From: Capitulum mitella
Lineage: Eukaryota; Arthropoda; Thecostraca; Pollicipedomorpha; Pollicipedidae
Length of the DNA: 64,000 nucleotides
Assembly (NCBI GenBank): GCA_030062745.1
Contig: CP099841.1
Location: 10,606,970 to 10,670,969, forward strand
Direction: 5' to 3'
Position 1 is the stretch's first letter. Every line of letters begins with the position of its first letter. Positions 12,780 to 22,480 of the stretch are shown here, one piece after another. The position numbers and the translations under genes are program-made. A model generated the notes under the pieces. That model ran no database searches, was not told the origin of the DNA, and worked only from the letters and a program-made list of their open reading frames with translations.

Positions 12780-14600
12780 AGAGTTCACTGCTTGTCTGGG
12801 GAGGGCCCCCCGTCGGCCCATAAAGGGCCTCTGTCAGCCGCTGAAGGGACCTCCTTTCGGTCAGGAAGGAGGCCCCTGCCCCTGCCTCCAGAGGTCGACA
12901 GGGGCCCTTTACGGGCGGATTGGATGCCCTCTAAAGACAGGCAGTGATCCCCTGGCCAACAGGGGCCCCTAAACGATCATTCAGGGGTCCCTGCTCTCCT
13001 GTAAAGATGTCCCTGCCAACCTGTAAGAGGCACCCGCCAGGTCGGCAGGGACATCTTTACAGGCGAGTATGGGCCCCCTTTACACTTCCGCGGGGCCTCT
13101 CTACAAACCGATAGTAATTTTAACCACATGGAGTCCCACTGATTACGACGGCCTGGAGCGGATCCAAAGCGGGAGCAGTTATGGCGATCACCCCCTCCCC
13201 GTGAGGCCTGAGAAGGGGCCCCTGTCGGACTTAAAAGGAGCCCCGAAGGTGCTCCGTATGAGCCTCACGGGGTCTCCATAAGAGCCTGACGGGCTCTTGA
13301 TGCAGTCAGAGAGACTTCCTGGGGGGTTAGATGACCTCTGAGACGCATAAAGTGACCCTGAAGCTCCCAAAGGGCCACTGAGGCCACAACAGGGCCCCAA
13401 CACGACAGTGTCCCTGAGACCGCCACATGGCTCATAGGGCCTCTGGGACGGCTTAGATGAGGACTGAGTCCCTAGGGGGCCCCTGTGAATGGAAAGCTGA
13501 AGGTTCTTGATGTAGTCACAGGGCCGCCGGGAGGGTTAATGAGACCCTGACATAGCAAGATGGCCCCTAAGATGGAAAGAAGGGCCCTTGAAACTCTTCA
13601 GAGGCCCCTGGGACCGCAAGGGCTTCCAACACGGTAAGGTGTCCATGAGACTGCTAAAATTGCCAGCGAGGCACCTGAGATGGAAAGCACTTCAGAGGGT
13701 GCCTGGCACGGCATGAGGAGACCCTGGCCAGCCAGAGGGACCACCTGAACGGGGATTCGTCGGTGACCTGAACCTCGAGAAGAGCCACAAATGGGCTACA
13801 CTGGCCTTTTTGAAACTTTGAGGGGTTCTTGATGCTGTCAGGGGCCCCTGGGAAGGTCAGGTGGTTTCTGAGACGGCAAGATGGGTCCGTACACCGCAGA
13901 TGACCCCTCAGACCGCCAAAAAGTTCACAGGGCTCCTGGGAGGCAAAGACGGTAAGAGGGCCTCTAAGACGGTATTTGGGTTTTATGGGGGCGCTGGACG
14001 GTCAGAAGGTCTCCGAATGTAATAAGCGGGTTCCTGGCACAGGCGAGGTCCTCCTGAGACTACCAGTGAGACCCCTGAGGCGCCAGCCAAACTCCCTTGT
14101 TACGGCTAGAGGGGCCGTAAAAGACTGCCAGATATACCTCATGTAACTGAGGAAGACCCCTGACACAGCCATGGGGACCACCGGAGACGTTCAGAGGACC
14201 TATGACACTGCAGAGGGGTCCTAAATTGCCAGAAGGTCTTTTATAACTGCCAGAGGGCTCCTGAGATCGCAAAATGTTTCCCAGAGACGATGAAAATCGT
14301 ATCTCTTACCCCTCTGGTAAACAAAAATGTGTACCAGAAAGGTACCCAGGACCACAGGGGGTCCACTGAGACTGTTAGCAAGGGACCTTTGAGACTGATA
14401 GCTAGAAGTCGCTAGCAATAGGGGCCCTGAGACGACCAGAGGTGCCTCTGAAACTGCCAAAGGAACGCCTGAGACATCCCGCTGGTCACGTGAAACTGTA
14501 AAAGGAATCTGAGACCACTAGAGGGTTCTGGCATGGCAGACGGCACGAGACCACTAAAAGTGCTCCTGTAACAACCAGAGCGAACTTAAACTAAGCTCAC
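12780..14600. repeat. Degenerate 20-21-bp minisatellite inside the hAT-like element
   Basis: A unit close to CCTGAGAC.GCCAGAGGG(G/C)C recurs for about 1.8 kb with heavy divergence. Examples are 'cctgagacgaccagaggtg', 'cctctgaaactgccaaagg' and 'cctgagatcgcaaaatg'. Spacing is 20-22 bases in the right part; the left part is more GGGGCCCCT-rich. Confidence 0.75.
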
Positions 14601-14628
14601 AAAAAATCCCCAGAAGGTACGGGGTGGG

Positions 14629-14873
14629 GGACAGACGGGCTCCTGCACCAGATACAGACACGACATTTCAAATGGACGGAGGGACGGGACCGCCTAAAAT
14701 CACGCCTTTTTTGCCATTCTCAAATTACGTGACGCGTTTGACTTTTTCGGTTATTTTATACAGTAAAAAAGCAAAATTGCACCATTTTTCACATCTAAAG
14801 GGCAAAAAATGGGGGGCCCGGGCTGAGCATTCGCCTCAACCCCCTGCGCCGTGACGAAATCCTGGATCCGCCC
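14629..14873 (-). mobile_element. Inverted fragment of the CGGATCCAGGATTT-type terminus
   Basis: Reading leftwards from 14,873, the sequence starts CGGGCGGATCCAGGATTTCG and contains CCCCCCATTTTTTGC. This matches the left end at 12,126. It lies within the hAT-like element bounded at 12,501 and 14,954, so it cannot be the other end of the copy at 12,126 unless the locus was rearranged. Confidence 0.6.
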
Positions 14874-14962
14874 GTAGTGAGGGCCCCTATTGGTTACGAG
14901 GGCCCCCTTGATCCGAATCCCCCCCCCCCAGGCGGGATCCTGGTTACGCCCCTGGGTTAGGT

Positions 14963-15980
14963 TCTAGTCTTGCAGTGACAGGGGCATTTTTGGTGGTCTC
15001 GGGCCGTCTGCCATGTGAGGGCACCCTAATAGTCTCAGGCAGGGACGCAGCCAGGATTTTCTGAAGGGGGAACCGGAACTCGGTGAACTGAAATCGCACG
15101 AAAACCTCCTGCCGGAAAGACGATGTGCAATGGTTTTCGCAAAAAAACGCGAGCCTAAGGGGGATCGGGCCCCCAAGCCCTCGTTACTTGTGCGTGTAGT
15201 TTCAGGTTCCTTTTACAGTTCCACGTGTCCCTCGGGACGTCTCAGTCGCTCCTTTGTCAGTTTTAGGGGAACCTCGGACAGTTCAGGGACTCGTCTGTGG
15301 AGTAAACGCAGATTCTTGAGATAAGGGCTTTATTCAGCTAAATCCACGGCACAGATGAAATTCTAGAATGATAGAGAAGAGTGGGTATTATTCGAGAACA
15401 AGGAAAAAAGGCCGTGACACACGTTACGTTACAATCATCACATTTTCCCCTGCATGAAAAGCGCAATCACATTACGGCCGGCCAGGATACAGCACACACA
15501 GTCTAAGGCCTAGTGCAGATTTGTATTCTTTTGAGAGGACCCTGGCCCTCACCGCCCCCCCCCCCCTCCTCCCCACATGTTGACTTGGATCTCTCCAATG
15601 TTGGTATGCCCCTCCCCCCAACATTTTCTGCCTGGTTTAAAGGGCAATAGGCAGTAATAACGAAAAGGACGGCCGCGATACATAAGAGATAGGCAGAAAG
15701 TAGAGAATAAAGCCTAAAGTGAGGCATTTCCTATCTTTCTGTGTCATATATATACATATCTATGTATATATATGCATATTATATAACTGTATATATAACT
15801 ATATATGCGGGAATATGCACGGTTTTTTATTTGATAAAAAGTAACAAAATACTTGTAAATTTCAACTGATCAAAATCAAGTGGGCTAGATCCGTTGAAAA
15901 GACTAAATCTGAGGGGAGATTAGGTTGTCGGGCCCTCGGCTCGATCCTTAATCATTTACAGAAATCGACACCCCAAGTCC
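14963..15980. other. Unassigned; degenerate element end near 15,040
   Basis: CAGGGACGCAGCCAGGATTTTC near 15,040 resembles the hAT-type termini nearby, but no partner end was found. The rest holds C-rich tracts and no gene. Confidence 0.35.
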
Positions 15981-16164
15981 AGTGCACGGACCAGCACACG
16001 CAGAATGCGACACGAGTCACGAGACGCGGCACGAACGCGAGCGCAGACGCGAGTCACGAATTGACGCAGAGTCTGTCTGCCAGTGGCGGCGTAAGCTCTC
16101 CACAGATGAGGGGCAAGCCAGTTTCGTGACTCGTTTCTTTCCATCCAGCACGATAGGGTTAATA

Positions 16165-16222
<58 letters not shown>

Positions 16223-16639
16223 CAGTTATATACATACAAATATATATATATATATATATATATTCAAATATAATACAGTTATATTTGACCGGAGATGTGG
16301 GCAGCTGCCTCCTGCCCCCCCCCCCCAAATGCGCCGTCCATGAAGTCGGCATACATGGCGGCACAGCCCACGCAAAGCGCTGCACGAGTTACAAGTTGAG
16401 TCGCATGGGTCTCCGCTGTCGTGAGGACCGCCGCGGCGAAGTGCTGGTTCCGGTCTGGCGTTGTGGTGGCGGCCTCGTTCCAGATGTCGCACGTTCCAAC
16501 GGAAGCGCGTTCTGCGGCAGCGGATTTCTGCCGCACTGGTGGGTGCCGGTGACACCAGGCGTTCGTGGATCGTCCTGAGTGGACTCGTGGTTGCGGGCTT
16601 CGTCGTTTTCGACGCGGTCGTTCAGTTCAGGTGGGCATC
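15981..16639. other. Region between the Gypsy integrase and upstream DNA
   Basis: This lies 3' of the decayed integrase on the minus strand, where an element's 3' non-coding end or LTR would be expected. I cannot delimit an LTR. The GC-rich part 16,300-16,600 has open frames in several registers without recognisable domains. Confidence 0.3.
16169..16265. repeat. Two (AT)n microsatellites with repeated spacer
   Basis: AT runs at 16169-16219 and 16240-16263 are separated by, and followed by, the same AATACAGTTATAT phrase. Confidence 0.9.
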
Positions 16640-17450
16640 TGGTCCTAAAATCCGCATGGTGCTAGGTCCCGCGTGGACACTGCGTCCACCTTGCCGCTGA
16701 GGTGCGTCACGTAAGCGAACTTGGGGTCTGTTTCGACCAGTTTCACTCGTTCGGCGAGAGGTTCGAACTTGGAGCTGCGGACGTGGCGTTTGAGGATGAC
16801 CGTTCCGTTCGAGGGCCACGGTGGCAGAGAGGGTCCGGCGGTGGACCGTCTGGAGTAGGAAAACAGTCTTTCGTGGGGTGTTTCGTTCGTTGAAGTGCAC
16901 AATAGAGATCTGATTGAGTGCAGTGTCAGGCAAGACTGACTCCCAGAGCCCCTTGCTCAGTCCTTTGCTTTCCATCGCCAGAGTAACTGGGTGTCAGATG
17001 ATGCCGTTGTACCGTTCACACTGCGCGTTCCCTGGAGGATGATACGGCGTCGTGTGGCTGGTAGAGATGCCCAGGTTCGTCAGGAATGTTCTCAGTTCTG
17101 TTGACATGAGCGCCGCCCCTCGATCTGTATCCATAAACGCTGGCAGTCCGAAAACTGAGAACAGGTGTGTGAAGCGCCTGACGGCTGTTGTTGAACTGAC
17201 ATTTCGGCAAGGATAGGCGAAAGAGAACCGCGAGTATTTGCCGACGATGGTTAAGATGTACTGAGCACTGGTTGCCGTTTGTGCTGACTGGGAGAGGGCC
17301 TTTGAAATAGACGTTCATTCTCTCGAATCGAGATGTCGCTTTGATCAGTTTTGCGTCTTGAGTCTTGCAGAACTGCAGCTTGCATCGTGCACTTAGCAGT
17401 GCTGCGATGCCCATCGTCCACAGAGTACGGCAGATTCTTACTCTGCACAC
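16640..17450 (-). pseudogene. Gypsy-type (Ty3/Metaviridae) integrase remnant
   Basis: Minus-strand frames show, in order, an integrase core and a C-terminal region. The core has a motif ending FKGPLP, then a D in the DTDRG motif and an E in the QCERYNG motif, as in DDE integrases. The first catalytic D is replaced by Y (NVYFKGPLP, near 17,305). The C-terminal region has NETPHER and later VSTRDLAP, typical of K02A2.6-like Gypsy elements. The reading frame changes within the core and between core and C-terminus, so no intact product is possible. It continues in the same direction as the RT/RNase H remnant at 18,290-19,640. Confidence 0.85.
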
Positions 17451-18289
17451 AGTGCTACTGTGGCAGATTTCTAACTGCCTGCGTGATAGTTTTACTATTT
17501 GCGACCACGTTTGTGCCAGTCTTCTATCGACTCGGTTCTTGCAGCTTTTACCATTAGTCAGTCACTCGGCACCGGATCAGAGACAAATGTATGTTCCTCT
17601 CTCATACTATATTATGTTCTTTCACACACTGGCACTCAATGCACGGCCACTTTTCGCACTAACACTATGTGCACCTTCACTCCTCACACTAACACCACGA
17701 ACACCACCACGGTCTTCCACGCAAAATATCACTGAGCCTGAGCTTGAGCCTTAACATACTGAGCAAAAACCGGCGCTGCTTATATGCTACCTACAAATGG
17801 AAATGATTGCAGGGTATGACGCAATTATGATTTCATAATGATATTATATCTAACCACTTAGAACGCGGGGTTTAATCTCAACGTTTTAGAATGACGCTAT
17901 TTAGCCAATGAGAGAGCGTGGGAACGCCTTGCAATTCCCAAAAGTGGCTGATGAAATGTTTCCGAAATTGTGTGTTATGAGACCACTTTTCGCGTCAGAA
18001 GAAAGGAAGTATTGTTTTACGTTACGGATATGAATCACCTAGAGGCATTACGGCACGATTGATCTACCTGAGACATAAAAGGTTTGTCAGATGCCTTTGT
18101 CTCACTCCCTTCCATGACGACCCTGAGAACTAGAGCTGGAGACGTTTGATCGCTGTAGAAAGTCATCATAAACAAAGGATTTTTATTGAAGTCCCTAAAT
18201 CTTGAGAAATTTAGAAACATTGAAATTTGAAGGCTTTCAGATAAGGGAACTCTAAAGTCGTAATGTAAACTTCGTTACAGCTGCATCCT
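17451..18289. other. Linker between RNase H and integrase remnants
   Basis: A zinc-binding domain and spacer are expected here in an intact element. I see only scraps on the minus strand near 17,450, and the remaining ~700 bases are unassigned. The AAAGTGG..CCACTTT pair near 17,941-17,988 was considered as a ribozyme stem and rejected. Confidence 0.4.
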
Positions 18290-19640
18290 GGTGACAGGGG
18301 TGGACGAGGGCATCGTGAAGTTGTTCCAGATGCTCCAGGGCAATGCGCTCGAGTGAGGGTGTGTGCGGGGATGTTCTCTCGTCCTGGTCTGAACGTGATC
18401 GTGTACGAGAATGGAGACAGCTCTATCCTCCATGGTACGATCTTTTTGTTCTTGATTTTGCTGGTCGACCTGCTGTTGAACATGAAGGCGACGCTCCGCT
18501 GGTCGGTTAGTAGTACGAAGTGGCCGGTTAGGAATTATCTCCACTTTCTGACGGACTCCACGATCACATGTGCTTCTTTCTCGACGATTTGGTGCCTCTT
18601 CTCGGAGTCGTTCAGCGCGCGAAAGCCGAAGGCTACAGGGCGACCGTCTTGCGTCAGGGTGACCGTGATGGTTCAGTTTGATGCGTCGGTTTCAGTGTTG
18701 AAAGGAGCGCCGTCTTTGATGACATCGACCACGACCCGGGAGATGTCCTTTTTCAGCTGCTCGATTGCAATGCCTAGCGACAGGGGAAACGATGTCGACC
18801 CGATCGGAGGACCGATCTTTTCGGACTACGCACGGATCCACCTGGCGGAACAGGAGGACAGACCGGTGAGCTCCTGCGGAGACTATTTGTAGTCGCGCGG
18901 CACGGGGAGCTCTCGCAGAGGACGGCGGAGGCGATCGGTATCCGGCTGTAGCGCTCCTTGGGACGCTGAGTAGCCCAGAATGTCGACTGATGTCGTGCCG
19001 AACTTGCACTTGTCCTTGCCGACGGTCACGCCCACTGCGTCGGCGACATTCTAAAAGCGGTTCTGGTTTTCGTGGTGTTCCTGTTCGCTGGCGCCGGAGA
19101 TAGTGACGTCATCGAGGATCGCGTACGTCTCATTCAGCTTTTAGGCCGAAATGATGCCGTTCATCACGCGTTGCAAGGCCGCTGCCCCGTTGGTTACAAC
19201 CATGGGGATTCGTTTAAACTGGCACAGCTTTCCTGCCGCTTGGAAGGCTGTGTACGGTCTCTCCGAGGCGTCTGTTTCCAGCTGATGGAAGGCGCTGGAG
19301 AGGTTGATAACTCTCAAGAATTTATTTTTCCCGGTCTTTTGGACTAGCTCGCCTATTTTGAGAAGAGGGTAGGCGTCCCGCTGGGTAAACCTGTCTATGG
19401 TCCGGGAGAAATCGACCACACCACTATGCGCTTCGTCTTGGTTTCTTTGTGTGCAACTATGATGTGAGCACGCCATGGAGAATGACTGGGTTCGATGACG
19501 TCCTCCTTCAGTAGTCGTTGGACTTCGCTTCTGAACTTCTCGACTGAGTTGAAGTGTCGAGACTTGGTGGCTACGGGATGGCAATATGGAGCCAAGTTCC
19601 TGAACAGCTTGGGAGTGGCGACGTTGACTTGAGTGAATCC
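18290..19640 (-). pseudogene. Gypsy-type reverse transcriptase and RNase H remnant
   Basis: The minus strand, right to left, gives an RT entry region (SEVQRLLKED..EPSHSPW), the fingers/palm segment containing RPYTAF and VTNGAA, the LDDVTI catalytic box (near 19,100), an RNase H segment with TDAS (near 18,680) and a tail with YTITFRPGREN (near 18,395). In motif A the invariant D is N (VINLSSAF, near 19,310). A TGA stop follows TDAS within two codons, and frames shift at least once before motif A. This is a decayed copy of the K02A2.6-like Gypsy group, continuous with the integrase remnant on its left. The matching gag/protease half lies to its right on the opposite strand. Confidence 0.88.
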
Positions 19641-19650
19641 GTAGATGTTG

Positions 19651-19691
19651 AGACTGGGTCCGCCGCCTCCCGCAGGCGGCGGACCCAGTCT
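19651..19691. repeat. Perfect palindrome at the strand switch of the Gypsy element
   Basis: An arm of 18 bases (19651-19668) pairs perfectly with 19674-19691 around a 5-base loop (CCCGC). The palindrome sits exactly between the minus-strand RT half and the plus-strand gag half, so both halves begin with the same 18 bases in their own sense direction. Confidence 0.95.
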
Positions 19692-20480
19692 TATCTCAAG
19701 AATCTGTGTTTGTCTGATGAGGACTTGGCTCCACGGCTTATTCAGCTAAATGACACTGGACACAGTTTGGCATCGCTCCAAATACACCAATGAGCAGCAA
19801 GCATTGGAAGTTGTGGTTCAGTAGGTTTCAGCACTTCCTCACCAAGACAGAACAATTGAATCCAGACAAACTTGAAGTTCTGTTCCACATTGTGACCAGT
19901 GTAGTCGATGTCGTGCAGGATTGCACAACATATGAGCAAGCTATCGCACAGCTAAATGCTGCATATCTCAAGCCACCAAACGAAGGATATGCAAGACAGC
20001 TACTGTCCGCCAGGGTTCAGAAGCCAGAGGAGAACTTGGATAAGTTCCTACTTGCTTTAAACAACCTGACCAGTAACTGTAACTTCATGGTTGTCACTGT
20101 TGAAGAGACCAGTTCCCTCTTTGTGCGGGACTTTTTTGTCCGAGGTCATCGCTGCCCCAGCATTAGGACTCGACTCCTGAAAAATAAAACTCACCTGGGA
20201 GGCTGCCATCCGAGAAGCCAGATGCAGAATGCACTATCATACACTGCTGCCCAAGCACCTGTTGCAGTTGCTGCCTCCATCTACCAGCCTGAACACGAGC
20301 CAAAGGCCCCAGACAACCCGATATGGCAGCAACAGCCCACTACAATAAGGGAGCCACTACAGCCCCGCCATGCTTCTTCTGTGGACTGAAGCGTCACACC
20401 AAGTCCACTTGCCCTGCCAGGGACTCTACGTGCAACAAATGTGATAAAAGCAGACGCTGGCGAAAAGTCTGTTGTTCAAG
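19692..20480 (+). pseudogene. Gypsy-type gag remnant with zinc knuckle
   Basis: From the ATG at 19790 the frame encodes a Gag-like protein (KHWKLWFSRFQHFL..DKLEVLFHIV..TTYEQAIAQLNAAY). This is the K02A2.6-type capsid pattern of a helical domain ending before a proline/glutamine linker. A frameshift near 20,200 moves the rest to another frame. There a CX2CX4HX4C knuckle (CFFCGLKRHTKSTC, 20371-20412) is intact, but a second knuckle has R in place of H (CNKCDKSRRWRKVC). Orientation is opposite to the RT/integrase half, which suggests an inversion within one element. Confidence 0.85.
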
Positions 20481-20589
20481 ACAGAAAGCCACGCCCCCAA
20501 CTTTTTCGACTATGCAGTCGCCATCTGCCACTCTTGCCGCCTCCCATTCTTTAGCTGCAATCCATGCACTAGCAACGATCTCTGCCAGT

Positions 20590-20830
20590 CAGCGGCCACC
20601 CGGTCAGAGCTCTAATCGACAAAGGTAGCTCTGACAACTTCATCAGAGAGAAACTGGCCTCTACACTCCACACTGAAGTGCATCCAAGGTCGGCCCCCGT
20701 CACCATGGCATCTCCAATGCTCGCAACGTAAGTCAAGGATGCCGTCGGCATAGAAGAACGAGAGTTCTCCATTCTCGCAACCTCTGCACCGCCATCCTCG
20801 GGATGCCTTTCTTCAGACGTCACGCTGGCT
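20590..20830 (+). pseudogene. Gypsy-type aspartic protease remnant
   Basis: The plus-strand frame after gag reads ALIDKGSSDNFI (20609-20650), the position of the retropepsin D-S/T-G active site. The middle residue is K (AAA at 20621-20623), which should abolish activity. Downstream PVTMAS and the spacing fit the family. The sequence loses similarity near 20,830, where the element is cut before RT. Confidence 0.75.
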
Positions 20831-20984
20831 CCGGGAGGCGTTTGGTTGGTTGGTTATTGGGGCTTAGGGGCGCACCGACTGCAGGGTCATTCGGCGCCCA
20901 TAACTTCTTTAAGTAGCTCCATTAACAAGAGTCACGACGATTAACATAATCCGACGGCGTAATATAGCGCAATTATGTCAAGAC
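20831..20984. other. Junction between Gypsy and BEL/Pao fragments
   Basis: This contains GGTTGGTTGGTTATTGGGGC and a short GC-rich stretch. It may be the end of another element; no family is identified. Confidence 0.35.
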
Positions 20985-22190
20985 AAAAAGCGGCTGCATC
21001 ATACACAACCCGCACTTTGGAGGTAGCTTTGTCTCCTCGAATCACTGGGAAATACGGGAGAAACCATCCATCCCCTCCCGTTTCCCTCCACTCTTGAAAA
21101 GTCAGTTTCCTCATGCACCCCTTGATGAGATAGTTTTCAAATGTTTTGGAATATTTTTCCATTAACAGGGGATTCTTGCTTCTCATGAGGACCCGCTCGG
21201 TCGTCGCCGGACGGCTGCGGGTTGCGTCGTAATGCGTTGGCAGCTGGGGCCTCTCTTCTCTCCATCTCCGTTTTTTCGTCCCAGCTCTCAGTGGCTGCTG
21301 CGCTTGGCAGACCTTTGACGAACAGCACCTCCAGTCTGGAGGAATATCCGCCATCAAGCTATTAAAATCGACATTGCGCCTTGTTTCATTGAAAAACCTC
21401 TGCTTCCGCTCACGGTTGCCAGTCAAGGTGGGTAATTTTTGTCATTCATCTGTGGCGGCTTGAGTAGTGAAATACGCATCTGCAAATGGGTGAAGCAAAG
21501 CGTTTAGTGTCAGCTGTTGATCCTGATGGTGAAAACGCGCGAGGACGGTCTGGGCAGACACGGAGCGTTTCGTTCTTCTGGATCCTGCCGCTGTAGTGTA
21601 AAAGTCTGGTTAGCTGCAGGGGACAGTTTGTGGTTTCATTGGCCTTGCTGCATATTCGGGCTCGCATGTAGGAGTGCGTGGTGACTGCCCCCACATCCCA
21701 GAAGTCTACAGCCCGGAAAACACCCGCAATTTCCGGCCAGATGGTGACCTATCAGACATCTGAGACATATGTAGGCTTGTTTGCAGAAGCTATGGGGTTG
21801 TCCAACTGGCCGCTGGAGGAAATGAAGACAGCTGCCCAGGCCATGATCAGCGTAACAGTTCGGATAACTCTGGCATGTGCTCAAACATTTTCGTTCGGTC
21901 TTAGAGGAGTAGGTTCTCTCTTTAAACACCCTCTTCCTCCCGCCCTCGTCACATCTTTGTGCTTGTCACCGCCACAGTCGTATGACATTTCCTTTGCCTG
22001 GTGCTTGAAGCGGGATTCATCTGTGAGCCACTGGCCAAAAGTTTACAACTGTCACTTGGGTTGGTCGTATGGAGCCACTCGGTGTGGCTTTTAAGGTGCG
22101 AGTGGTGCAGTTTCTTGGTCACCAGGACATGATATGCTAACATAGCTGGGAAATCAGTGGACGATCCGCACTCTTTCATATTCGTCAACA
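20985..22190 (-). pseudogene. BEL/Pao retrotransposon fragment (gag to start of RT)
   Basis: Minus strand, right to left. A gag segment at about 22,190-21,640 has a CX2CX4HX4C knuckle (CLRCLIGHHLAGNC, near 21,767-21,726) followed by CGGSHHALLH, the paired C..HH motif typical of BEL/Pao Gag. After frame changes, an RT entry segment at 21,426-20,985 has NPLLMEKYSKTFENYL..GWFLPYFPVIRGDKATSKVRVVYDAAA, the standard BEL/Pao start of the RT fingers. The sequence stops at about motif A, so the palm with the catalytic aspartates is absent. The frames are broken, so this is a dead, truncated copy. Confidence 0.85.
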
Positions 22191-22348
22191 GACTGGCAAC
22201 TTCATCAGCAAACCTTGCTTTATGAGAGGTTTGACCAGGCTGTATCGGCCCACTTTTTCTTATGAGGTCAATCTAATCTCTTATCTGTCTCTTATCTGGC
22301 CGGACCTCCATCGACGAGTTTCAGGGGCTCGCCTCACGGACAGTTCCG
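22191..22348 (-). other. Possible upstream part of the BEL/Pao fragment
   Basis: Minus-strand translation upstream of the gag segment is partly open, but I cannot fix the boundary of the element. Confidence 0.3.
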
Positions 22349-22358
22349 TAAATACGCC

Positions 22359-22404
<46 letters not shown>

Positions 22405-22416
22405 ATGGCGTATTTA
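22349..22416. repeat. (AT)n microsatellite inside a perfect inverted repeat
   Basis: TAAATACGCCATTATA at 22349-22364 and its exact complement at 22401-22416 flank the AT run, giving a 16-bp-arm hairpin that can extend through the AT tract. Additional short TA tracts follow to about 22,480. Confidence 0.93.
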
Positions 22417-22480
22417 TATGTCTATGATATATAAATATATAGGGGATATATATATTTACCCTATATATATATATATAATG

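Larger units (their letters stand above)
12501..14954. mobile_element. hAT-like non-autonomous element with 8-bp target duplication
   Basis: The ends are CAGTGGCGTAAACAAAGG (left) and the inverse of CAGGGGCGTAACCAGG (right), a mostly matching inverted terminal repeat. The 8 bases GGTTAGGT lie immediately outside both ends (12493-12500 and 14955-14962). CAG..CTG ends and an 8-bp duplication are diagnostic of hAT elements. No transposase is encoded. Most of the interior is a degenerate minisatellite, and the right part includes an inverted fragment of another hAT-like terminus. Confidence 0.85.

Noticed and set aside
12780..14600. CRISPR-like array
   Set aside because: The repeats are contiguous, degenerate 20-22-base units without spacers, in a eukaryotic hAT-like element: a minisatellite.
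17941..17990. Possible hammerhead ribozyme: AAAGTGG, CTGATGA, CGAAA, then CCACTTT
   Set aside because: Stem I pairs and the core words are present, but no stem II or stem III forms and the base triplet before the cleavage position is not NUH. Probably chance.
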